64,000 bases of DNA from Janibacter sp. DB-40 (GTDB lineage Bacteria; Actinomycetota; Actinomycetes; Actinomycetales; Dermatophilaceae), in assembly GCF_029510815.1 (NCBI RefSeq), contig NZ_CP120360.1:3286001-3350000 (forward strand). The letters are read 5' to 3'. Position numbers and translations under genes: made by a program. Shown in pieces: positions 45,735-54,074 of this stretch (positions are counted from its first letter, which is position 1; each line of letters starts with the position of its first letter). The notes beneath the pieces were generated by a model, which saw nothing but the letters and a program-made list of their open reading frames with translations, made no database searches and was not told the DNA's origin.

Positions 45735-46261
45735 CAGGGCTCCCCACCCTGGGTCCTGGTGAACCGCAGGCTGTCGATGATCGACTGCACGACGTCACTC
45801 TCGAGGGACCCTCCCGTGAGGGCGATCGCGGCGGTGGACGGGTGCGGCCACTGTCCTGCGATGACCCAGGCGCCCTCCCTCCGGGCGCCCTCCTCCGTGT
45901 AGGTGAAGTCGGCCCGCATGGACGTGTCGGCGCCCTCGACCTCGACGTCGGGCTGGTGCACTCCACCACTCCGGTAGCCGGGCAGCTCCATCGTCGCCGG
46001 CAGGTCCAGCCGGCTGTACGCCGCCGACGCGGTCGGGTCCTCGCTGAAGGTCCCCGAGATCTGCAGCTCGAGGCCGTCGCCGACGAACCTGCGGTCCCAC
46101 GTCCCGCGGGCGTCCTGCTCGGTCCACCCGGCGGGGACGGTGACGGTGAGGTGCCCGGCCGTCACCTCCCGGGCGCCGCCGCCGGCGTCGTCCGACCCGG
46201 AACACCCGGCCACCGCGAGCACGAGTCCCGCCACCATCACGTCACGACGTCGCGGCGTCAT
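45734..46261 (-). CDS. module D lipoprotein
   Basis: 175 residues from ATG 46261, RBS GAGAGGACC. The signal sequence ends in the lipobox VAGC near residue 20. The domain (HLTVTVPAGWTEQDARGTWD, VEVEGADTSMRADFTYTEEG, EGAWVIAGQWPHPSTAAIAL) aligns with the A and C lipoproteins around EGAD..FTY and the GAW-I pattern. No frame damage, so it may still work despite the decay of its large partner. Confidence 0.72.
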   Translation of the reverse strand: MTPRRRDVMVAGLVLAVAGCSGSDDAGGGAREVTAGHLTVTVPAGWTEQDARGTWDRRFVGDGLELQISGTFSEDPTASAAYSRLDLPATMELPGYRSGGVHQPDVEVEGADTSMRADFTYTEEGARREGAWVIAGQWPHPSTAAIALTGGSLESDVVQSIIDSLRFTRTQGGEP

Positions 46262-46284
46262 CGTCGGTCCTCTCCCCACGCGCA

Positions 46285-47130
46285 TCACCCTACGCACTCC
46301 GTGTAGTCGAGCACCGGCCGAGTCCCGTCCGACCGCGGGGCGCCCAGGAGGCTCGCCTCGGTGATCGTGCTCTCCTCGGATGCCATCGTGAAGTCGGCCC
46401 CCAGCGCCATCCCGAGCTTGATGTTGAAGCCGAACTGGGTCACGTCGCCGACCTTGTCGTAGGCCATGGAGGTGCTCGTCGCCCGGTCGAAGAGCAGCTG
46501 TCCGAAGGGGTCGTCCGGGTCTGCCTGTGACGCGTCCAAGGCACTCATCGGCAGGGCGCCCGGCCACTCGTGGTTGCCGGTACCACCCAGCCAGTCGGTG
46601 ACGATGCCCTGCTGCTCGGCATCCTCCGGGTCCACCGCCAGGGTGATCTCGTTGACGACCACGTCCGGTCGCCCCCAGCCCGTGGGTGGTCATCTCCACC
46701 TCGGTCATCGAACGCGTCCTGCCCGTCGCCGAGATCCCCAGCTCCGCCTGGACGTCACCGGTGACCCTGACCCCGGTGAAGCTCGTCGAGGGAACCGGCG
46801 GCGGATCGGCTCCCAGCAGTGGCCTGGGCATGCACGTGCCCATCGCACACGCCGGGTGGGTCATCGCCCACTGGTCGTAGAGGTAGTCGTCCAGCTGCTC
46901 CCGGAACTGCTCTGCCTGGTCCGCGTCCTCGAAGGTCCACGTGCTGCCAGAGTCGAACTCGACCCCGCCGCCGAAGTCGATCCTCGCCCCTGCCTGCCCG
47001 GTCCCCCAGGAGGCGTCCGCGCCAAAGCCGCCCGTGGCACCCAGGCTGCCGCCGTCGGTCGCCGTCATCGTGACCGTCCGTCGCTGCGGTGGCGACGAGG
47101 CCGGCGTGCGGTCGTCCTGACGAGCACGGT
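46285..47130 (-). pseudogene. decayed module D pilin-like gene
   Basis: Remnant of a module A/C-type large protein. Recognisable parts: TATDGGSLGATGG and RIDFGGGVEFDSGSTWTFED (about 46920-47068), then in another frame VVVNEITLAVDPEDAEQQG, NHEWPGALPMSALDASQ and DPFGQLLFDRATSTS (46285-46670), ending LDYTECVG. The frame changes near 46668 at a run of five G. A second break lies near 47075, where one base is missing within SDG-TVTMTA. The leader, membrane helix and Cys segment are gone, as is the boxed promoter. Confidence 0.75.
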
Positions 47131-47188
47131 TCCGACTGAGCGGGTACCCGCTGATCAGGACGGTGTCCGACGTCGGCGACTCGAAGGG

Positions 47189-47530
47189 TCAGGCCTCGTG
47201 CGGAGTCCTCAGCCTGAGTACCAGCGCAATCGCCACGCCCGTTGCCACGAATGTTGCGAGCACCCGGGGAGCGACATGGATCAGGTTGTCCGGGATGTCG
47301 GCCCAGTAGGACAGCAGCACCACGACGACAGCGACGACCGACGCCGTCAAAGCCCGGCGTGCGACCCAGGCACTCGCCGCACCGATCACCACTCCCACCA
47401 GGATGTAACCGACGAAGAACTGGGTTCCCAGCGAGGACGGGTCATCGATCCACAACGTGGTCGCCACCACGAGGACCAGCGTGAGCCCTCCCGCGACGAT
47501 CGCCGTCGCCAACGCCAGAACGGCCCTCAC
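47189..47530 (-). CDS. module C small membrane protein
   Basis: 113 residues from GTG 47530 (GTGA overlap with the lipoprotein stop). Four hydrophobic segments; FFVGYILVGVVIGAASAWVA matches module A. Unknown function. Confidence 0.7.
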   Translation of the reverse strand: MRAVLALATAIVAGGLTLVLVVATTLWIDDPSSLGTQFFVGYILVGVVIGAASAWVARRALTASVVAVVVVLLSYWADIPDNLIHVAPRVLATFVATGVAIALVLRLRTPHEA

Positions 47531-48093
47531 GAGGCGTCGGCATCCAGCGGCTTGCCGTCCTGGTCCACCCGTTCCTCCGAGTGTTCGTAGACGAGAGAGT
47601 CCTTGACGTGACTGATCAGCTCGGTGTCCGCCCCGGTGCCAGCGATGGCGACGGCGACCGTGGTCGCTGGTTGCGTCTGCCCGACGATGATCCAAGCCCC
47701 CTTCGCCGTGTCCCCGCCATCGGCGTAGGTGAAGGTCTGGATCAACGCTGAGTCGGCGCCATCGACCTCGATGTCCCGCACCTCGCCGGGCTCCCAGTCG
47801 TCCAGGCCCAGGGTCGAGGCCAGATGCATGCGGCCCAGGGCGGACGAGATGATCCGTGAGTTGTCGAAGGGGTCGGCCACTTGCACGCTGACATCATCCC
47901 CACGCACGGCTGTCGTCCACCTCTCTCCGGAGCCCTCGTCCTCCGTGAACTCCTCGGGCACCTCCAGGCTCAACCGATCACCCTCGAGCTGTTTCCACCC
48001 CTCAGTCGGAGCGTCGGAGCAGGCAGACGCCATCCCCACGCTGATCAGGGCCGCAGCGACGGCCGCAGCGGATCGGACTCGGTCTGAGCGCAT
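47527..48093 (-). CDS. module C lipoprotein (GWKQLEG family)
   Basis: 188 residues from ATG 48093, RBS GAGGAGCC. The signal sequence ends in the lipobox ASAC near residue 26; the mature part starts SDAPTEGWKQLEGDRLSLEV and continues QVADPFDNSR, DGADSALIQTFTYADGGDTA and KGAWIIVGQTQPATTVAVAI. Roughly half the residues match the module A lipoprotein by eye, making this the best conserved pair among the modules. Envelope role unknown. Confidence 0.8.
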   Translation of the reverse strand: MRSDRVRSAAAVAAALISVGMASACSDAPTEGWKQLEGDRLSLEVPEEFTEDEGSGERWTTAVRGDDVSVQVADPFDNSRIISSALGRMHLASTLGLDDWEPGEVRDIEVDGADSALIQTFTYADGGDTAKGAWIIVGQTQPATTVAVAIAGTGADTELISHVKDSLVYEHSEERVDQDGKPLDADAS

Positions 48094-48107
48094 TTCTGGC
48101 TCCTCGT

Positions 48108-49563
48108 TCACGGTAGGCAATTGGTGTCGCGAACCATCTCACGCGTACCCCCAGACGGCGCCCCAAGGTACCCGGCGTAGACGGCCTCCGAGTCGCTCGA
48201 CGATGAGGAGAAGTCGAACCCAAGCTTGACCCCGAACTTCACCTCGGCCGCCAGGCCCTTGGTGTCGGTCACCCCTTCACGCGTTATGGCCGAGACCGCC
48301 GCGCGCTCGTGCATCAGCTGGCTGAACGGATCGGACCCGCGCTGTGCCGGATTGACCGCCCCCATCGGCATCACGCCGGCCCACTCGTACCCGCTGCCGT
48401 CACCGCCGAGCCAGCCTTCGACCACCGCCATGTCCTCCTGGTACCCGGGTGCGTCCGGGTCGAGAGTGAGCTTGGTCTCCGTCACGGTCGCCGTCGTGGA
48501 CTCGCTCGAGGCGAAGACGGACCCCGACCCCGAGTTGGAGTCGTCATCGATGCCGTCCTTGCCGCCGACATCGACACTGTTCCCATCGACGACGGCGCCC
48601 TCGTTCGTCGTGACGATGGCGATATCGGTGACCCGTCCCCGGGCGTCCTCGGTGATGGCCAGGCTCATGCCGTGGGTGTCGCCCAGTCCGAAGTCCTCGG
48701 CCCAGATGTCCGAGCCGAGTTCTGGAGTGATCGACATGTCCACGGTGTAGGTCCGGCTGTCGTCCTCGGTCGTCTCCGTCCCGTTCGTGCTCGTCGTCTG
48801 GATCCAGTGCGCCTCGGGGTCCACGGACCCGGCGATGGCGTTCAGCTGCACGTTGGGTCCCGACCCGTCCGCGTTCCCGGTGGCCTGGAAGCCCACCTGC
48901 CCACTGACGTCGGCGGTGACACCCATGTCGCGGGACACCGAGTCCGGCGGTGGTAGTGGGTCGAGCGGGTCGATGGCGTCGGCGATGTTGAGGCCGGTAC
49001 GGGACGGACCGCGGTGGTGCTCTCGGGTCCTGTGCTCCTGGAGCAGCTCTTGGAACTCGTCCGCCGACTCCGCGTCCGGGAAGGTCCAGGTGTCGCCGGC
49101 AGCAAAGGAGTAGCCCCCACCGAAGTCGATGGACGCACCGAGCTCCAGTCCACCCCCGGTCCGGAGCTCCGCACCCGCACCGGACGAGACCCCCAACTGG
49201 CTTCCATCGGTCGCCGTGAGACTCACGCTTCCGTCACTCATCGTCTGGCGCGCCAGACCCGCGTTCTCGCCGAAGTCGACGATGCCCACGGAGACGACCG
49301 AGCTGATCTGGCTGCCGGACTGGGTCACGGTGCAAGGCCCCGGCTGGTAGTCCACGTCCCTGGGCGGGCCCGCCTCATCTCCCGCGCCACCGCCGGAACA
49401 CCCGAGTTCGGTTTGCAGGACCTGCCCCACCGCACGGCAGGTGGCGGCACGCACATCCGCCCCGGCGGGGCTGATCGCCAGGACGATCGCGGCCACGACG
49501 ATCATGCCGACGTACTCGACGCCAGACGCACCGCGCTCGGTGTTGTGGGCGTGCCCCCCCCAT
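48108..49563 (-). pseudogene. module C pilin-like gene, out of frame at a C8/G8 tract (possibly phase-variable)
   Basis: The body (48108-49505 and beyond) encodes about 480 residues close to the module A protein: LTATDGSQLGVSSGAG, ASIDFGGGYSFAAGDTWTF, DPFSQLMHERAAVSAITREG, ending near a Cys. The reading frame extends upstream through HNTERG/ASGVEYVGMIVVAA, a class III signal, but has no start codon there. The only well-placed start, ATG 49563 with RBS GAAAGGATCC, is one base out of frame. A run of eight C (49554-49561; G on the coding strand) follows the ATG; losing one base restores MGGHAHNTERG. So it is either switched off, phase-variable, or a sequencing error. Confidence 0.75.
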
Positions 49564-49613
49564 GTGGATCCTTTCGCGGACGGCGCCGGCCGGGCCGACC
49601 CTCTCGTGCAGCG

Positions 49614-49688
49614 ACACTACGAAGGAGGCATCGGCGACAGAAGGGGCCACGGGCCCGACGTCAGCCATCCCGGTGGGTCCACGGGCCC
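49614..49688 (-). promoter_or_regulatory. module C promoter with GGGCCC boxes
   Basis: Minus strand -10 TAGTGT (49614-49619). Boxes: GGCCCC at 49643, GGGCCC at 49651, GGACCC at 49675 and GGGCCC at 49683, forming two pairs with 8-base spacing. The nearest box starts 29 bases from the -10. The single middle box of the other promoters is absent. The leader would be about 44 bases. Confidence 0.6.
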
Positions 49689-49789
49689 ACTGCGGGCGTG
49701 CGCCCCTGCGACCGCGGCACGACGGCGAAGGGGGTCACAGTCCGATCGAGGCTCTCGCACCGGCACCCTCCCGTTGCAGGTGCGATGGC

Positions 49790-49795
49790 TACAGT
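49790..49795 (+). promoter_or_regulatory. -10 element of the NUDIX gene, probably leaderless
   Basis: TACAGT ends six bases before ATG 49802, the same word and nearly the same spacing as at 19936. No Shine-Dalgarno sequence. Confidence 0.45.
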
Positions 49796-49801
49796 GACCA
49801 C

Positions 49802-50284
49802 ATGAGTCACCCCGCCCCCGCCTCCGGATCGCAGCGGCGTCTGCCCGCGGTCGAGGAGCGCAGTGCGGGTGGGGTCGTCGTCGACATCCACGAGGGTGAC
49901 GCCCGGATCGCCGTCATCGCCCGGCGCAACCGAGCCGGACGACTCGAGTGGTGCCTGCCCAAGGGCCACATCGAGGGTCAGGAGACGCTCGTGGAGACCG
50001 CGGCCCGTGAGGTCGCGGAGGAGACCGGCATCGAGGCGCGGGTGCTCGTCGAGCTCGGCACGATCGACTACTGGTTCGCCACCCCCGACCGACGGATCCA
50101 CAAGTTCGTCCACCACTACCTCCTCGAGGCGACCGGTGGCCACCTGACGATCGAGAACGACCCCGACCACGAGGCCGTCGACGTCGCCTGGCTGCCCCTG
50201 CGCGAGGCGCACCGGCACCTGACCTTCCCCAACGAAAGACGCATCGCGAGGGAGGCGTGGCAGCGGCTCGCCGGCGACGCCTGA
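49802..50284 (+). CDS. NUDIX hydrolase
   Basis: 160 residues. The NUDIX box is complete: GHIEGQETLVETAAREVAEE then TGIEA near residues 59-83 (GX5EX7REUXEEXGU). NUDIX enzymes hydrolyse nucleoside diphosphate-linked compounds; the position before DUF6049 and murJ matches the mycobacterial MutT4 neighbourhood, but the substrate is unknown. ATG 49802 is supported by the -10 element. The stop overlaps the start of the next gene by 28 bases. Confidence 0.92.
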   Translation: MSHPAPASGSQRRLPAVEERSAGGVVVDIHEGDARIAVIARRNRAGRLEWCLPKGHIEGQETLVETAAREVAEETGIEARVLVELGTIDYWFATPDRRIHKFVHHYLLEATGGHLTIENDPDHEAVDVAWLPLREAHRHLTFPNERRIAREAWQRLAGDA

Positions 50285-52304
50285 GGCTGACCAGCATCGC
50301 GACGCTGCTCGCGATGCTGGTCCTGCTGCCCTCGGCCGCCGCCACACCCCTGTCCCCGGGGGAGGACTCCACCGAGAGCGAGCTGACCATCAGCTCCATC
50401 ACCCCCGTCGTCGACGGGGCGAGCACCGGCCGGGTCGACGGCGAGCTGACGAACACCACCGACGAGACACTCGTCGCCCCGGAGGTCTCGCTGGTCGGTC
50501 GGGCCGCCTCGGCCGACCGCGACGACATCGCGACCTGGGCCGAGGAAGCGATCCGATCGCCAAGGATCCCCGGGCCACGGCCACCCTCGAGGATCTCGAG
50601 CCGGGCGAGTCCGCTCCCTTCACGATCGAGGTGACCGCCGATGAGCTCGCACCCGGGCTCACCGCGGGTGCGGCCTGGGTGAGTGTGCAGACGCCGCGGG
50701 CCGCGGTGCACACCTTCATGGGGGTGCACCGGAGCAAGGAGTACGTCCCCATGGACATGGTCTGGGGGGTGCCGCTGCTGCTCCCGACCGAGGAGGGGCT
50801 CTTCGGCGAGCCCGGCGCCGACCGCACGCAGGCGTGGGAGGACACCGTCGGTCCGGACTCACGACTGTGGGAGATGACCGAGGAGCCCCCGGCCGAGGAC
50901 GAGGTGTGGATCCTGGACCCCAGCCTCCTCTCCCTTCCGCCGGAGCCGACCGAGGACACCGGTCAAGAGCTCAGCCGGGCCCTGACCGCCGAGCGGGACA
51001 TCCGGGCCGAGTGGGCGAGCCGGGTCCGCTCGGCCCTGGACCCCGCGCGCACGATCGTCCTGCCCTTCGCCGACGCCGACGTCGCAGCTGCCGCCCGGTC
51101 GAAGGCCGTCGCCGACCTCGTCGCCCCGCAGGTCGAGGAGGGCGTGCGATCAGCCGGCCTGCTCAGCGACGCCCACGGGGACATCCAGTGGCCGAGCGAC
51201 GGGGTCGTCACCGAGCGCCGGACCACGGCGCTCGACCGGCTCCAGCCGGGGTCCACGACGCCGACCCTGCTCACCGACACCTCCGCCATCGCTCCCGGGG
51301 GGTTCACCCCCACCGGCGCGACCCGCGCCACCCACGGGGCCGGGCTGCTCGTGGCCGACGACTCCCTGTCCACCCTCGCCGGTGAGGTCTCCTCCCCGGA
51401 GACCGCGACCCTCGCGCGGCAGCGCCTCGTCGCCGAGACCTCCGTACTGCTCGGTGAGCGCCCCGGCACGCCCCGGTCACTGCTCGTGGTGCCCGGTCGC
51501 GAGGGCCTCCCCTCCCCGGAGGACTACGACGAGCTGCGATCCGTCGTGGACGAGGTCCCGTGGCTCGAGCGGGGCAGCTTCACGGCCATGCTCGACCAGG
51601 TCGACGAGGCGCCCCGCGACGCCGTCCCGCGGACCGCGCAGCAGATCGAGCGGGCGACCGGGGAGATCGCGCCACCCGTGCTGGACAGGACGGTGGCCGC
51701 CCGCCTCGCCGAGGACCGACGATCCATGTCGACCTTCGCCTCCGTCCGCACCGACGGTCCGCTCTGGAAGCAGAGGGTCGGTGCGGGCCTGGACCAGCTG
51801 ACCTCGTCCCGGTGGCGTTCCGACGTCTCCTCCTTCGACGGTCTGTACGACTACCTCCACGAGGAGGTCGGCCTCACCCGGGACGACCTCGTCGTCTCCT
51901 CAGGAGAGGTCAACTTCTTCGCCGACACCGGCCGTCTGCAGATCACCATCGTCAACCGGACGGACGTCGAGCTGAACAACCTCGACGTCAGGGTGGAGTC
52001 GCAGACTCCCTCCTTCCGCATCCAGGAGCCGTCCAAACCCCTGACCATCGGCCCCGACGGGCGGCAGAAGGTCACCGTGCAGGCCACCGCACTGGCCGCC
52101 GGGCAGACTCCCGTGCACGTCGTCGTCACGACACCCGACGGGCAGGCACTGACCGACCGGGCCACCCTGACGGTGCGGATGCGACCCACCGGTGAGGCCG
52201 TCTACTGGGTCATCGGCGGTCTCGCCGTCGCCCTCCTCGGTGCGGGCACCTGGCGTAGCCTTCGCCGTCGGAGGACGCCGACCGTGAGCGAGGACAGTGC
52301 ATGA
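50257..52304 (+). pseudogene. DUF6049-family membrane protein, frameshifted
   Basis: In actinobacteria this slot between NUDIX and murJ holds a DUF6049 protein: signal peptide, large extracellular region, one C-terminal helix. Here the first frame (GTG 50257) gives LTSIATLLAMLVLLPSAAA and continues to DDIATWAEEA. A second frame resumes as IAKDPRATATLEDLEPGESA and runs to the end (VYWVIGGLAVALLGAGTWRS near the C-terminus). The frame change falls at 50545-50565, at the perfect inverted repeat GCGATC-C-GATCGC. All else looks intact, so the break is recent or a sequence error. The stop overlaps murJ. Confidence 0.8.
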
Positions 52305-53992
52305 GCGAGCCGCCCAGCTCCCCCACGCCCGACCGCGACAGCGAGGACGTGACCCCGGGGACGAAGGTGGAGGCGCCCTCGATCATGCGCTCCAGCGCGA
52401 TCATGGCGGCCGGCAGCCTCGCCTCGCGCATCCTCGGCCTGGCCCGCAACACGATGACCATCGCCGTGGTCGGGCTGAACCTCATGCCCTCCGACGCGTG
52501 GAACGCCGCGAACACCCTGCCCAACATCTTCCACCTGCTCCTTGCCGGCGGAGTGCTCAACGCGGTGATCGTCCCGCAGATCACCAAGGCGCTGCGGCAC
52601 GAGGACGGCGGCGTCGTCTACATCAACCGGTTGCTGACCCTCGCGGTGACCGTCCTCGCCGGCGTGACCCTCGTCCTCACCCTCGCCGCCCCGCTCCTCG
52701 TCTCGCTCGTCGTCTCGAGCAGCTGGGACGGGGAGGCTCGCGGGCTGGCGACCGCCTTCGCCGTGATCTGCCTGCCCCAGGTCTTCTTCTACGGCCTCTA
52801 CACGCTCCTCGGCCAGGTGCTCACGGCGCACAACCGCTTCGGCATGTTCATGTGGGCCCCCGCGCTCGCCAACGTCGTCGCCATCGCGGGCCTGTCGTGG
52901 TTCCTCCTGACCGGTGTCCGGCTCAAGGCGCCCGTCTCGGAGTGGTCGCCGATGATGATCGGGGTCCTCGGCGGGTCGGCGACACTGGGCATCGCCCTGC
53001 AGGCGCTCGTGCTCATCCCGCCGCTGCGCGCCACCGGGCTGCGGTTCCGTCCCGTCTGGGGCATCCGTGGCAGCGGCCTGGGCTCCGCCTCCCGCATGGC
53101 CACGTGGGCCTTCGCCGCGGTCTCCGTCGGTCAGCTCGGGTACTTCGTCAACTCCCGCGTGCTCACCGACGCGACCAAGCGGGCCACCGAGGCCGGTATC
53201 GAGGGCGCGGGCCTGACCGCCTACGCCAACGCGTACCTGCTCTTCATGCTCCCGCACGGCCTCGTGACCGTCTCGCTGGTGACGGCGCTGTTCACCCGCC
53301 TGTCCCACGCGGCCCACGACCGCGACACGGCGGCCGTGACCGCCGATCTGCGCAGGGGCATGACCATGCCCGCCGTCCTGCTCATCCCGGCCACGGCCGT
53401 GGTCGTCCTGCTCGCCCCCTACGTCCTCGCCGCGATCCTGCCCGGGACCGACCGTGCCGCCACGAACGCCTCGGTCGGCGTCCTCGTGACGATGATGCTC
53501 GGGCTCGTGCCCTACGGCTGGTTCTTCCTCGTGCAGCGCGCCTTCTACGCCTACGAGGACGGGCGCACCCCCTTCGCCCTCCAGGTCGTGGTCACGCTCG
53601 TGGCGGTCTCCGTCACCCTCATCGGCAGCACGCGACCTGCCGAACACGTGGCCACCTGGGTCGGTTCCGGCCAGACCCTGTCCAACCTCGCCGCTGCGCT
53701 CATCGGGCTGTGGCTGCTCCGACGCCGCCTCGGTCGGTTGCGGCTGGGCCGGGTCGTGCGGCAGAACGTGCGCCTGGTCGTCGCGACCTGCATCGCCACC
53801 GCCGCCGGCTGGGGGGTCCTGCAGCTGCTGTCCGGCCCGGTCGCCGCCGAGACCTGGCTGGGCTCGCTCATCATCTGCCTCGTCGTCGGCTCGCTCGTCC
53901 TCGTCGTCACCCTCGCCCTGGCCGCCAGACTGCGGGTGCGCGAGGTCACCGAGGTCCTTCAGCCGCTGACGCGACGCCTCGCCCGCGGTTGA
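52301..53992 (+). CDS. murJ: lipid II flippase MurJ
   Basis: 563 residues, about 14 membrane helices of the MOP/MVF family. It moves lipid II to the outer face for peptidoglycan synthesis. Seen: SSAIMAAGSLASRILGLARN at 32-51, NTLPNIFHLLLAGGVLNAVI near 71-90, YANAYLLFMLPHGLVTVSLV and PYGWFFLVQRAFYAYEDGRT near 420. ATG overlaps the DUF6049 stop by four bases. Unlike mycobacterial MviN, the kinase-like domain is a separate downstream gene. Confidence 0.93.
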   Translation: MSEPPSSPTPDRDSEDVTPGTKVEAPSIMRSSAIMAAGSLASRILGLARNTMTIAVVGLNLMPSDAWNAANTLPNIFHLLLAGGVLNAVIVPQITKALRHEDGGVVYINRLLTLAVTVLAGVTLVLTLAAPLLVSLVVSSSWDGEARGLATAFAVICLPQVFFYGLYTLLGQVLTAHNRFGMFMWAPALANVVAIAGLSWFLLTGVRLKAPVSEWSPMMIGVLGGSATLGIALQALVLIPPLRATGLRFRPVWGIRGSGLGSASRMATWAFAAVSVGQLGYFVNSRVLTDATKRATEAGIEGAGLTAYANAYLLFMLPHGLVTVSLVTALFTRLSHAAHDRDTAAVTADLRRGMTMPAVLLIPATAVVVLLAPYVLAAILPGTDRAATNASVGVLVTMMLGLVPYGWFFLVQRAFYAYEDGRTPFALQVVVTLVAVSVTLIGSTRPAEHVATWVGSGQTLSNLAAALIGLWLLRRRLGRLRLGRVVRQNVRLVVATCIATAAGWGVLQLLSGPVAAETWLGSLIICLVVGSLVLVVTLALAARLRVREVTEVLQPLTRRLARG

Positions 53993-54032
53993 CGCGCCCG
54001 GGCGGCTCCCGGAGTCCGGGCCGATGTGGATC

Positions 54033-54038
54033 TAGGAT
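54033..54038 (+). promoter_or_regulatory. possible -10 before the pseudokinase gene
   Basis: TAGGAT, 36 bases before the GTG at 54075, in the only gap (82 bases) between murJ and the next gene. No clear -35. Confidence 0.3.
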
Positions 54039-54074
54039 GGCGCGGCAGGCCAGATCATCGACGAGAGGGACACC

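Noticed and set aside
21688..49563. Prophage or integrative element covering the Tad and module region
   Set aside because: No integrase, transposase, att repeats, tRNA gene or phage structural genes were seen.
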